Positions 11,726 through 22,354 of a stretch of 64,000 nt of DNA are shown here, one piece after another. The stretch covers positions 65,421,850-65,485,849 of the forward strand of contig CM077645.1 in NCBI GenBank assembly GCA_039707465.1. The letters are read 5' to 3'. Below the pieces are notes generated by a model. It searched no databases. It had not been told where the DNA came from and saw nothing but the letters and a program-made list of their open reading frames with translations. Within the stretch, counting starts at the first letter, position 1, and every line of letters starts with the position of its first letter. The stretch is from Rhabdophis nuchalis. Lineage: Eukaryota; Chordata; Lepidosauria; Squamata; Natricidae. The translations under genes were made by a program, and so were the position numbers.

Positions 11726-11786
11726 AGGGGTGTTCAAACCTGACAGCCTTAAGACTTGTGGACTTCAACTCCCAGAATTTCTCCTC
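11726..11786. mobile_element. Half of a palindromic hAT MITE
   Basis: CAGGGGTGTTCAAACCTGAC followed by TTAAGACTTGTGGACTTCAA and CTCCCAGAATT match one arm of the hairpins at 50791 and 62786. The second arm is missing. Confidence 0.6.
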
Positions 11787-12128
11787 TCACTCTTCATCTT
11801 GATGATGTGCGGATGTGTGGGGGGGAAGGGACCTAGAACCGGTTCTAAATGGCACTGTAGATTTGTGGAACCTCTTCCATAGAAGAGGTTAGAACTGGCA
11901 GGAACCCACCTCTGAACCAACTCCACAACGAAACAGCATAGGATGACTTAACCTGCTCATTATTTGGTGGCGAAGGTTATAATCTTTTGAATTCAAGCAA
12001 AACTTTTCCAGGTACAATCGCTTTGTTAGATAAAACAGCCTTCCCCGATTTGTAGCTCCAAATGGGCTAGGACTAAAACTCCCACAAAATGGATGGAACA
12101 TCTGGAAGTTGCAATCCCCAAATAATGA

Positions 12129-12414
12129 GATTGCAGCAGGGGTGGGTTGATGCTGGCATTACTGCTGATTTGGTGCATGCACAATTTTGTGTGTACACGC
12201 TCGCTTCACTCACACGCATGTGCAGTTGCCCATAAATAGGTCTGTGCATGCGCAGAACATTAAAAAATGAAAAACAAATCCATGCCAACCTGGGAACCGG
12301 TTCAGAAGTGTGGCAGGCCTTGGTTGCTGCTGGTTCCAGCAACCCAGGCTGGCAAATCACTATCGGTTTGGCCAAACCGGTCCGAACCAGTAGGAATCCA
12401 CCTCTGGATTGCAG
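12129..12414. mobile_element. hAT-type element (CAGGGGTGGG family) with exact 8-bp duplication
   Basis: The element is 12137-12406, CAGGGGTGGGTTGATGC to GGAATCCACCTCTG. GATTGCAG flanks it at 12129-12136 and 12407-12414. The interior has TTTGGTGCATGCACAAT and GGAACCGGTTC, as in the copy at 4532. Confidence 0.9.
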
Positions 12415-12749
12415 TTATGAATTGGGTGGAACTGCTCTTTAATCAAAAATGAACCTTTCTCCGGCTTTGCCAGCAGAGGGCATTTATCTACCATGTATGT
12501 AAATGAACAAAACCTTCACTTCCCATTGCTCCTTTCTGTTTCTCTGCCTTCCAACCTGTACTAAGAATTTCTTCTAGACTAGTAAACATTACAATGATTT
12601 ATCTATGGAAATATCCTGCAGCAAAATTTCAGCAAATTTACAAAAAGGAGAAAAGCATTTCATGTGATTTTCTTTTCTCTTGCAAAGTTATATCCTTTGC
12701 AGCCCAATGCAGAATACCAGTTTCTATCAAAGTCACTCTGCCTTCTACT

Positions 12750-14222
12750 TAAAAGGTAAAGGCAAAGCTTCCCCTCCTACGTATGTGCTAGTCATTCCTG
12801 ACTCTAGGGAGTGGTGCTCATCTCCATTTCAAAGTCGAAAAGCCAGCGCTGTTTGAAGACGTTTCTGTAGTCATGTAGCCGGCATGACTAAATGCCAAAG
12901 GTGCACAGAATGAGTTTGAGTTTATTGGTTTTTTATACCGCCCTACTCCCGAAGGACTCAGGGCGGTGTACAGCCAGAATAAAAACAAATATATAAAAGT
13001 TTAAAAAGTTTTTAAAAAACATATTAAACTTTGGCCTAAAAGTGACAAAAAACCCAACCAACCCTGCTTAAAATTAATAAAAATTTGAATTTAAAAATCA
13101 TGTTTTATGCCAGCCTGGCTTGTTGGAAGAAAAAGATTTTGAGAGCACGGCGGAAGGTGCGTAAGTCAGGGATAGTTCTTAATTCCGGGGGCAATTCGTT
13201 CCAGAGGACAGGTGCTCCCACGGAGAAGGCTCTCCCCCTGGGTGTCGCCAATCGACATTGTCTAGCCGGCGGCACCATGAGGAGACCCTCTCTATGGGAG
13301 CGTACTGGCCGGTGGGAGGCTCTTGGTGGCAGAAGGTGATCTCGTAAGTACCCAGGTCCTAAGCCATGGAGCGCTTTAAAGATGGTAACCAACACTTGAA
13401 TCGCACCTGGAAAACCACTGGAAGCCAGTGCAGCTCGTGCAGGAGGGGGGTTACATGGGAGCGTCGCATCGCCCGCATAATTACCCGTGCGGCCACATTC
13501 TGGACCAGTTGAAGCCTCCGGGTGGTCTTCAAGGGGAGCCCCATGTAGAGAGCATTGCAGTAGTCCAGACGGGAAGAGACAAGGGTGTGAGTGACTGTGC
13601 ATAGAGCATCCCGATCTAGGAAGGGATGCAACTGGTAAATCAGGCGAACCTGATAAAAAGCCCCCCTGGATGATCTTCCAAAGACAGCCGTACATCTAGG
13701 AGGACACCCAAGTTGTGAACCCTTCCTGTGGGGGCTAAGGTCTCACCCCCCCCATATCCAGCGATGGAACCAGCTGACTATAACGGGACACTGGGAACCA
13801 CAGCCATTTGGTCTTGGAGGGGTTGAACCCATGGCCTCCAGGCACTGGAACATCACGTCAAGGGCAACTGGGGACGAAATGTACAGCTGCGTATCATCAG
13901 CGTACTGACGGAACTTTACCCCAAAACCCCGGATGAACTCGCCCAGCGGCTTCACATAAATGTTGAACAGAAGGGGCAAGAGGATCGACCCCTGGGGCAC
14001 TCCACAAGTGAGGCACCTTGAATGCTGTTACTTTCCCACCAAAGATGGTTCCTATTTTTCTACTTGCATTTTTACATGCTTTCCAACTGCTAGGTTGACA
14101 GAAGCTGGGACAAGTAACAGGAGCTCACCCTGTTACACAGCACTAGGGATTTGAACCGCCGAACTGCCAATCTTTCTGATCGACAAGCTTAGTGTCTTAT
14201 CCACTGAGCCACTGTGTCTCCT
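12750..14222 (-). repeat. Sauria-type tRNA SINE with Bov-B-like tail, split by a LINE
   Basis: On the minus strand the head is at about 14222-14140, with A box TGGCTCAGTGG and B box GGTTCAAATCC. The body runs to about 14015, resumes at 12910 and ends at 12750 in a tail resembling the Bov-B 3' end (GAATGACTAGCACATACG, then CTTTACCTTTT). The interruption is the LINE copy at 12911-14012. GAATG next to both break points looks like the LINE's short target duplication. CCTTCTAC lies just outside both SINE ends and is a candidate duplication of the SINE itself. Confidence 0.8.
12911..14012 (-). mobile_element. CR1/L2-group LINE, 5'-truncated, inserted in a SINE
   Basis: The minus strand shows the LINE from GVPQGS-region sequence (frame 13743-14000, [20 protein letters not shown] and [11 protein letters not shown]) to the C terminus (13105-13695) and the 3' UTR, with a TAAACTCAAACTC-type tail at 12911. 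Frameshifts and an internal deletion separate the parts. The 5' break is at the start of the palm-domain YADD region. Confidence 0.85.
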
Positions 14223-14623
14223 TCTACACCAAGTAGAAGTCCGCTTCTACTTGATATTTGCCAAATATGGCTTAGGCTCTGGCCTTGATATTCCCAGACT
14301 CCAATAAGGCACCGAGGCAGGACGATCACTTACTAATGATTTATTCAGCACATTCTGATTTAAAAGGGTTCCCCTCAAAGAGGGAACCTCGAGTTCAAAT
14401 ATTTGAACCCAACTATTGAATTCAAAATAAATAATGTAATTTCTTGGTGGCTACAACTTTAATTTGAAATAAACGCCTGAAATATTAAATACAGCTGTTA
14501 GCCCACTTTTAAATGCTGTCAACCACTGCATGGGAACTATTAAACATTCACGTTTAAAGTATAATAATGAAGGCAAATATTAAGTAAAGTTATTATAATT
14601 TACTTATGAAATGTCAGAGGGAA
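14223..14623. other. Intergenic, nothing classified
   Basis: A short inverted repeat (AAGTAGAAG..CTTCTACTT) lies at about 14232-14251 beside the SINE end; otherwise nothing is recognised. Confidence 0.4.
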
Positions 14624-15222
14624 AAACATGTAACACCTCTCCTGCGCGAGCTGCACTGGCTGCCTGTGGTTTTTCGGGTGCGCTTCAAGGTGTTGATAAC
14701 CATCTTTAAAACGCTCCATGACACGGGTCCTAGTTATTTGCGAGACCATCTCCTACCCCATACATCCCTTCGGCCGATTCGCTCGCATAGAGAGGGACTT
14801 CTCCCGGTGCCATCTGCCGGGCAATGCTGGTTGGCGACCCCCAGGGGAAGAGCTTTCTCTGTGGCGGGCCCAGCCCTCTGGAACGACCTACCCCCTGAAC
14901 TCTGGACCACCACGGACCTCCGCCTCTTCCGCCAACGTTTGAAGACCTATTTCTTCCATCTAGCCGGCCTAGCCTAGCCTTCGAGAGCACCTTCACAGAC
15001 TGAGTCTTAAATTGTTTTAATTTGATTTTAATTTGTGGGTAATTTTTAGGGAGCTGTTTTTAGCACAGGACACTTTAATTTAATCAGATTTTATTGTTCG
15101 CAGTTTTATCTATTTATTATTTATATGTTTGTATCTCCGCTTTTTAACTTCCTGTGCACCGCCCTGAGTCCTTTCGGGGAGATAGGCACGGTATAAAAAT
15201 TAAATAAATTCAACTCAATTCA
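14624..15222 (+). mobile_element. CR1/L2-group LINE, 3' fragment with long C-terminal frame
   Basis: The plus-strand frame 14606-14977 encodes the ORF2 C terminus without a stop: [59 protein letters not shown] and DLRLFRQRLKTYFF. It is followed by the 3' UTR (CTGTGCACCGCCCTGAGTCC) and a TTCAACTCAATTC tail. Confidence 0.9.
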
Positions 15223-16449
15223 AAAAACACACACACATAGACAGAGTTTAAGAAGAACAGAAAAAAAAAATGAATAGAAGCATTATTTACCTTAAATCTC
15301 AAAAGTGCAAAGCAATGAACTTTCCCAGTTCAGTCTGATTAGCATAAAGATCTGATAAAAGATCTGAAAAACATTAGAATATAAAACAGTTGGATCTTGA
15401 AGTTGTGCAGTCATATCTGCAGTGTGAATAGATTTATGAAATCTATTTTTAGAAATCAGCAGTGATAATGCCCAGTGCAATTCCAAAGAGTTTTCCACAT
15501 TATTAAGTTTTGGTGTTTTCTATGAAAAATAATACATTATTAAAATCTGAATCTTTTAACACAAAAATCACAAGCTGAATAAGTTATTTGATTGCTCAGA
15601 ATGCTAGGATATTCAGAATCATGCATTGTGAAATAAATCTGAGAAAAGTGGGTCGTAAATGTTTGCGTTAGGCCTGTGTGTGTAGGATTTGCTGTTTACA
15701 AAAACAATTATGTTCTAGTGGGAGAAAAATTACAAGTAATTATGCAATTATTCATTTTGTGTTGTACTTTTTTGTAGTGATCTGTCAGAACACATAAGCT
15801 GAAAAACCATAATACAAGGTTAATGGGTTGATCCTTCTTTTCCCACTACTGTACCCCAGTTAGTCTTTAGCTTGTACGAGTTGAATACCATCTCTCTTCT
15901 CTGCCACTCTGGATCATATGGCATGCCAATATCTAACTATCTGTCTGTCTACCCATTCATCCAAATCATAGTTCACTTGCAGAGCTATCTTGGCAGCTAA
16001 TGGGATTTAAAATCCTCACACTACAAGATAACGATAGAAAAACAAGACACACACTGCATCAGGAACAAAAATCCTAGTATTCACATATTTCAGTCTGGCT
16101 CAGTGCCTGAGAGAGATACAGGTCTTCACAGTCTTTTCAACAGCAGGTGAAATCAGGAGATACTGTTACCAAGGGCAGGTGGTAGAACAAAGAAACAGTG
16201 CTTTTTGGATTACATCAGATGACATTAATTGATAGGACCCAGAACATGCCAACCTTGCTGGATTTTGAGGGGCAGGCAGAGATAATTGGAAACAGACAGT
16301 TCCCTTATATATCCAGCTCCTTCCTGAGCTCTTTCACAATTGAACAGACCTTTAAAAAGTGAGATAACTCAGGGGCCTACTTTTTGTTTGCATTTAGGAT
16401 CAACAAGCACCCTAAAAACATTCAAACTCTTAGGTCTCATACTTCAGGC
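15223..16449. other. Intergenic, nothing firmly classified
   Basis: AT-rich. At 16240-16380 there are short similarities to repeat-like sequence elsewhere (an ACCCAGAA.TGCCA.CC motif also at 43986), not enough to name a family. Confidence 0.4.
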
Positions 16450-16687
16450 CAGGGGTGAAATTTAGTAGGTTCTGACTGGTTCTGGAGAACCAGTAGCAGA
16501 AATTTTGAGTAGTTTGGAGAACCGGCAAATACCACCTCTGGCTGGCCCCAGAATGGGGTGAGAATGGAGATTTTGCAATATCCTTCTCCCAGAAGTGGGG
16601 AGGGATTGGGATTTTTCTTGTATCCTTCTCCTGCCACGCTCACCAAGCCACAGAACCGGTAGTAAAAAAATTTAAATTTCACCACTG
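16450..16687. mobile_element. hAT-type non-autonomous element
   Basis: It starts CAGGGGTGAAATTTAGTAGG and ends AATTTAAATTTCACCACTG, giving inverted termini. The flanks CTTCAGGC and CTTGAGAC match at 6 of 8 bases. Internal GAACCGG motifs relate it to the CAGGGGTGGG family. Confidence 0.7.
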
Positions 16688-16734
16688 CTTGAGACCTATG
16701 CATGGTGTTACAACAGTACAACCCAACTACCTGG

Positions 16735-17315
16735 TTACAAACTACCTGGTTATTGGATATGTAGGAAGGGCCCCATTCCCCAGAATGAAATATTTCACAG
16801 AATAAGAAAAGAAGCAGAATACAATATTCCCCTAAAGGAAGAGAAAGGTTTCCTTAACAAAGGCAGAAAGCAGCCACAATTTTTCCTCTACTAAAACAGC
16901 CTGAAAGCTTAAGGAAATTAAGTTCCATTCATAAAATAATATATACATTGTATAACGGGACTTGACTAAAGAGATCTCCAAATAGATGACAGAATAGACC
17001 AGGAGCTGAGATTGAAAAGATTTGGCTGACAGGATTAGATCAGGGAGACAAATAATTAGGATTTGCATTTCTTCTTTATCTTTAAGGCTGCTCACCACCT
17101 TGCAGACCATAATAGAAATCTGCAGCAGAATTAAATAATAAAGGATACACAGACCCAAATATCTCAATTACAAAGTCCCCCAAACATATAAAAACTCATT
17201 TGCTTACCAGACCAGTTTGCTAGGTGCCCCCAGAAATGTTTGTCTCCCGGCTTGGAATAGGACACCAACTGGGATTTAATTTCCAACAGATACAAGGGCC
17301 AGGGCTGGAAGACAT
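16735..17315 (-). repeat. LTR-like interspersed repeat, copy 1
   Basis: It shares blocks, in the same order, with 28030-28850, 18462-20065 and (inverted) 34654-35262: GAAATATTT, TTCCCCTAAAGGA, GGCAGAAAGCAGCC, AGGATTTGCATTTC and a TCCCGGCTTGGA end. The repeated unit of about 0.6-0.8 kb, with a TGTTGGAAGAA start in other copies and no coding capacity, suggests a solo LTR. This is inferred, not proven. Confidence 0.5.
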
Positions 17316-17844
17316 GATTCCTAACTAGAGATGGCAATTATATAAGCATATCACAACTGTCCAAGACTACGAAGGATGACCCAAGTATTAACTAATTCGG
17401 AAGTATCGGGAGAAGTGTTCCTTTTGTTGCTTCTGGATTTAAATCGATAAAGTTATATTGAAGTTCACAAACACATTCTTTTACTCATATGTATTTTATC
17501 TTTCGAAATCTACCTCAATTTAGTCACTTAATTTAGGATGGAAAATTGTTTTTGTTATCATTAAACCATTGCAAAATGAGAAATCCTGATTGAACTCAGC
17601 TAAGCTAAAGATTACATAGAACCTAAACTATTTCGCCTTACATATTTATTATTTTATTTTGTTAAAAATATCATGAATATGCAAGATACCCAAACACCAC
17701 AATTTTAGGTGGTTTATAAAAACATAAAAATAAAGGGCAATGAAATCCAAGAGATTACAAAGGTACAATTTGCTCTAAAAAGGCCTAGATATATGTTTTG
17801 AGCTTCCCATAAACTGTTCTTTGTTTCCAACCACAAGATCATAC
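17316..17844. other. Intergenic, nothing recognised
   Basis: AT-rich sequence without a recognised exon or repeat. Confidence 0.45.

Positions 17845-17919
<75 letters not shown>
17845..17919. repeat. (AAT)25 microsatellite
   Basis: An uninterrupted AAT run of 75 bp. It sits at the 3' end of the minus-strand retroelement tail next to it and probably grew from that tail. Confidence 0.95.
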
Positions 17920-18060
17920 CTTTACTATCATTGTAATAATATTGTAATAAAATTACAATGAAATTGGTTTGAGCGCTGTGCCAACACTTGCACCAGGTGG
18001 GATACAGACAGCAGTGACAGTCACAACAGGAATCTCTCCAGGCGGCCGACAAATGACTGT
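17920..18060 (-). mobile_element. 3' end of an unnamed retroelement
   Basis: On the minus strand, sequence beginning near GAGAGATTCCTGTTGTGACT ends ...TTACAATGATAGTAAAG followed by (ATT)n. A closely similar terminal motif (CATTGTAATTTTTACAACGA then CAATAAAG(ATT)n) is found as filler at 32221-32275. Non-LTR tails of this kind are common in vertebrates, but I cannot name the family. Confidence 0.45.
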
Positions 18061-18461
18061 TGAAACAAAATGGCTGACAAATGACAGTTGAAAAGGATCA
18101 ACTGTACTCTGTCTCTTGTTATCCATCTCTTCAAATCTGCCCGGCATTCCAGGAGCTGGTGGAAGAGGAGCACGTCTCTTTTTCTTCTTTCTTTTACAGT
18201 AGGTTCAGAGTGAGTTTTGATGGAAAAGTCTGCTGTGACACCAGGAGCTCAAAGCCGCTGCGCCTAAGCGCGCCGCCATCTTGGATCAATATTGTGCACC
18301 CTTGCCTAAGGCACATCAGCTGTTAACTTCTGGAAATCAACAGTGAATAAATCAGTAGATAGAGAAAAACAAAGGTCTTGAATTGTGCTTTTTAAACTTT
18401 GACTAAACTAAAACTCCGTTAAGAAATCTTTCTAGCTGCAATATTACTTTAAAGAGAAGAA
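18061..18461. other. Intergenic, nothing classified
   Basis: About 18165-18330 holds a short GC-richer stretch (CTGCGCCTAAGCGCGCCGCC) that may belong to another repeat; no exon is seen. Confidence 0.35.
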
Positions 18462-18541
18462 ATGCTACTTTCCTATGAACATGTTTCTGTAGGAAGCTAG
18501 CACCCACCCTCTCCTAGAAAAATGAAATATCCTGGGAAATA

Positions 18542-18778
18542 TTGAAAAGCAAGGGTGGGTTCCAGCTTCTTCTACTGCTGGTTTGCTCAGTGATGTGCTT
18601 TGGGCATATGCTTGATGTATGCTAAATATGTAAAAATGCTTCTGTGGATGCTCAGAAGCAAAAAACAAGATGGCCCTGGGCGCCACCAATAGAAATGGTT
18701 CAGTGGTGTGGCCAGCTGAGTTACTACCTACTTGAACGAAACTTTCTGAACTGGTAGGAACTCACCTCTGTTGAAAAG
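18542..18778. mobile_element. hAT-type element (CAGGGGTGGG family) with exact 8-bp duplication
   Basis: The element is 18550-18770, CAAGGGTGGGTTCC to GGAACTCACCTCTG, flanked by TTGAAAAG at 18542-18549 and 18771-18778. It is inserted in the LTR-like repeat. Confidence 0.9.
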
Positions 18779-18973
18779 GCAGAGTATTATATTTCCCTGG
18801 ATAAGAAATGGAGAAACATGTTTTTAGGTAGGAAACAGACTCACTCTTAATAGCCCCCACCTTTGTCAATGGGCCATTAAAATGCCTGAGCCAGTCTATT
18901 CTACATAACAAAGATCTCCCCACTTCAGCTCCAGGCTGATGGGATTAAGGCATGATAGTATTAGCTCTTTACT

Positions 18974-19657
18974 AAGGTGACCAGATTTTAACATTGGTAA
19001 AGCGAGACACCATTGACGGGCGGGGGGGGGGGGGGGCTCTTGATTAAAAATTTGGTCTATATGGAGCAACAAACATTTTCATAGAACTCAAAAATAGTAA
19101 AACTCATATCCTGGCGAAATAGCCACATGGTCGCCAAAAACCGTATATTCCCTTCCCGTTCTCCTGCCGTTCCCTAGCTTGTCATGCATTCTTTCCAAAA
19201 ATCGGGACTTTAAAAAAAAAATAAAAAAATAAAAAATAATAATAATAATAATAATAATTTTATATCCCGCTCTCTCTCCCCAAAGGGACTCGAGGCGGGG
19301 CACAGGCAATTAAAAATACAGATAAAACCACAGACAGAATACAAAATTAAAAATGAATTAAATTAGTCCTGCGCTAAAAACCCATAAACTAAACTAAAAC
19401 TACCCCTAAAACCCCTAACCTTAGAAGAGACTACCCAAGGCCGGCCAGGCGAAAAAGATGTGTCTTTAATTTTAAACGGAAGGAGCGGAGGTCCGTAGTT
19501 GTCCTAATATCGGGGGAAAGGTCGTTCCAGAGTGCTGGGCCTGCCACAGAGAAGGCCCTTCCCCTGGGCGTCGCCCGCTGACAAAATGGCGTGGGAGGCG
19601 GGACAAATTGTTAAAAATCGGGACTGTCCCGCCAAAAGCGGGACGTCTGGTCACCTT
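18974..19657. mobile_element. DNA element with AAGGTGACCAGA termini
   Basis: AAGGTGACCAGA at 18974-18985 is the exact inverse of TCTGGTCACCTT at 19646-19657. Extending by three bases keeps 14 of 15 matching. The inner ends carry GCGGGACAGTCCCG-type sequence (TCGGGACTGTCCCGCC at the right). A 15-bp G run (19022-19036) follows the left end. No clear target duplication is seen. A LINE fragment occupies 19205-19583. Class II is clear; a hAT assignment is only likely. Confidence 0.65.
19205..19583 (-). mobile_element. CR1/L2-group LINE 3' fragment with (AAT)n tail
   Basis: On the minus strand it runs from CAGCGGGCGACGCCCAGGGG (PRGRAFS region) through DLRSFR-like sequence to the 3' UTR (CTGTGCCCCGCCTCGAGTCC) and an (ATT)n tail at 19236-19258. 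It is inserted inside the 18974-19657 element. Confidence 0.85.
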
Positions 19658-20065
19658 GGTCTTCACCCATCTCACCACAGGGCACCTGGAAAGAAGCAAT
19701 GCTCAATCAAGCTTGGGACTCAAAAGACACACAACCTACAGAGTTAGCTAAGACTAGGAGTTTGACTACCTATCAGAATATAAGCTCAAGATCAAAGGGC
19801 CAGAGAGGGCATAAAACAAGGAATTTTCAGCATCCCAGTCTCTTTTTCCTCTTCAGCCAACATTGGTAAGCATGTGATCCCCTTTTTCTGTTCAGGAGCT
19901 CAAGTCGTGTGACCCTGTTCACCATTAAACCATCTTTCCAAGCAGCCTCCATGTTTCCAGTGTCTTTTCCCCCACTTGGAACTGAACCCAGAAGGACATT
20001 TCTTCCAACAGTTCTCTTCGTATTTTGTGGATGGCTTCCTGCCAAGAAACACAGGCTGCTCTGCC

Positions 20066-22012
20066 TTTCTCTCTTATGCCATCACTGAAGTATTTAAAGC
20101 AAGAGCGATTGATCTGTTTATCCCATCCTTGGTTGGATTTTTTTTTTACATTGTTATTGTGTGAAGTGAATGGGTTATGTAACAGAGTATAGAAAGAAGA
20201 AACTGGCAAATTCTTATGCCCCCTTCTTAAATGTAAAAAACTTCATATCATCTCTACCTTGCCAGGATCATCACTTATTATTTCTAATTACAGTCTTTGC
20301 CCAAAAAGTAAAGGATCAGGGCTTCCCTGATCAACCATCCTTCCATGATTTAACTGCATAAAACTGTGGGTGACCCTTGTGATATATCCTTGCTACATGA
20401 TGCAGTGTGGATGGTACAAGGATAGAGAAATGCACCAATTTGGGAGAGGTAATTACTGAGAATTCATGAATGAAAGGAAGGATAAAAGACAAGGGTGCTT
20501 TGAAAAGAACACATTTATTATACTTCTGTGACAGCAGAAATAACACTCAAGGTCACATTGTCAGGAGGAACATACAGCTGGGTTTTTTTAGTTGCTAAAT
20601 CTTTTCGATAATTGCAAAGGTATATCTATCCCTCTGCCAAGGTTATAGACTTGGCTATATATAATAAATGACTGGGGTAAACATTTTTAAATTATTAAAA
20701 ATGATAGTGTTTAGCAATTCCAATATGGAGTGTAAATGAAATGATTTCAGAGAGAGCTACTTTCCTTTAATCTTTCTGTTCTCCCTTTTGAAAATAAGAA
20801 AAATGTTCAGTGATCTTATGCAAAAACATTCTCAAAGCAGCCGTGTGATGCCCTAGTGAGGGAGAAAGACATAGATGATTATACTGTTTAATTCAGAAGT
20901 TAACTTTTGTAGATCTCTTGTAATACTGCCGTACCAAATTTCCCAGAGAAAATGTCTAACACAAAACGCAAGGTTCTTTAAAAAAAAAAAAAAAAATCAT
21001 TCTAGAAATTCTTGTGGGCGAAAACAGATACACCCTGTCGTATGGAATATTTTATGCTTTTGCATCAGTTGTCAGCCAGTTTTATTTAAACACTTTTGAA
21101 GCTATTAATGGTAAATCATCCCCAACACTCTTAGGAATGTTTTTCAAAAAGCACTGGAATTAATTTAACAAAAGTAAAGTGCACACATTTTACTTCAGCA
21201 CATAAAAGTTCTACAGTTTGACTTATCTCCACTTTATGCACCATCTAGTTAAAAGGAAACCTGGTGGGAATTACTTAACAAGCAAATAAATGGAAGTGTT
21301 GGCATGTGCCAGTTTCATTATATCCAATATCTAGTTCAGTACAAAAAACAGCAGCCTACAAGCATTCCTTTTGTAGCCCCAGAAGAATGGTGTTAAAAAA
21401 TATTAGCTGTTTTTGGTACCTTTAGATTTGCAGATGCTTAATGCAGTTCTTTCATCCCTTTAGCTTCCTAACCTTCCTTCCAAAATGGGTACTGAACCAG
21501 CCTGCTTTAAATTTGCTCCTCAGCTTGCCACACAAAGCCAGCTGCATCTTCTGGCTAATGGAAATTGCACAGCTTTGCAATTCAGTCCTAGAGGACTGCT
21601 TTTATATCACATTCACATTAGTGCTATTGCTCTCTTTCTAAGCCAGGTTTTCTTTAAAAAGGCCTAGGAACAAATATTTAGATTCAATAATACAAAATAT
21701 ATAATGCCACCAGTTCTAGGGATGCAAAAATCTGGACAACCACTAGATGACAAGAAAGGGGTAGAAAACTAAGACTATCTCATGGTCATCCAAATCGTGG
21801 CAACCATGTTTATTCTTTTATCTTTGATCCATTCAAGTTGTTCTCATGTTCTTCTCCAGTTCGCACTCTCTAAATGTATTATTATTGGATATATTATTTA
21901 TTATCACTATATCTGACCATCAAAGTGGCTTGCCATATTAAAAATACATATGTTAAACTAAGACAGCATTAATACATTTTAAATACTGATAAAGTAATGA
22001 ATATTAAAATAA
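20066..22012. other. Intergenic, nothing classified
   Basis: About 2 kb, AT-rich, with a poly-A run at 20980-20996. No exon, RNA gene or named repeat recognised. Confidence 0.45.
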
Positions 22013-22270
22013 CTTGGATTTAGGGGTGGGATTCTACTGGTTCAGACCGGTTTGGGTGAACCGTTAGCTCAGCTGGTCCCATCTGCCCCTGTGCTACACA
22101 CCTATATTCCCTTTTCTGAAGCTCAGCTGACAGGTGCAGCAGTGTGGATTGCCTCATCTCAGCTGTTTTCCTCCCGAGCAGTAATGCCGAAGGAGATTTC
22201 TCTGTAAACTGCGCATTTGCACTCAGCAAAACAGTTGTTAAACCAGTAGGATCCCATCCCTACTTGGATT
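22013..22270. mobile_element. hAT-type element (CAGGGGTGGG family) with exact 8-bp duplication
   Basis: The element is 22021-22262, TAGGGGTGGGATTCTACTGG to AGGATCCCATCCCTA, flanked by CTTGGATT at 22013-22020 and 22263-22270. The terminal C is replaced by T at both ends. Confidence 0.88.
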
Positions 22271-22354
22271 ACAGTTCTTATCATTATAAGAAGCTTTACT
22301 CCAGTTTATTAAAACTGTGGAATTTGTAGTGGGCTTGTTTCATGATAGCCTGTG

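Larger units (their letters stand above)
11383..11922. mobile_element. hAT-type element (CAGGGGTGGG family) carrying a minisatellite
   Basis: The element is 11391-11914, from CAGTGGTGGGTTTC to GGAACCCACCTCTG. The flanks are exact 8-bp duplications, AACCAACT at 11383-11390 and 11915-11922. Inside are a 30-bp tandem array (11441-11579) and half of a palindromic MITE (about 11726-11786). At 524 bp it is about twice as long as its sister copies. Confidence 0.85.
18462..20065 (-). repeat. LTR-like interspersed repeat, copy 2, with nested insertions
   Basis: Read on the minus strand, the right portion (about 20065-19660) starts ...GTTGGAAGAAATGTC and has TGGAGGCTGCTTGGAAAGA, matching the start of the repeat at 34654. 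The left portion (18970-18462) has AAACATGTTTCTCC, GGGAAATATAATACTC and the AATATTTCCCAGGATATTTC block. Between them sit a terminal-inverted-repeat element (18974-19657) and a hAT MITE (18550-18770). Removing both insertions restores collinearity with the other copies. Confidence 0.6.

Noticed and set aside
14140..14222. tRNA-like A and B boxes
   Set aside because: They are the head of a SINE: the sequence continues into a SINE body and Bov-B-like tail and has no good acceptor stem.
17714..18052. 112-residue minus frame with a long Tyr run
   Set aside because: It is the (AAT)n microsatellite read in one frame.
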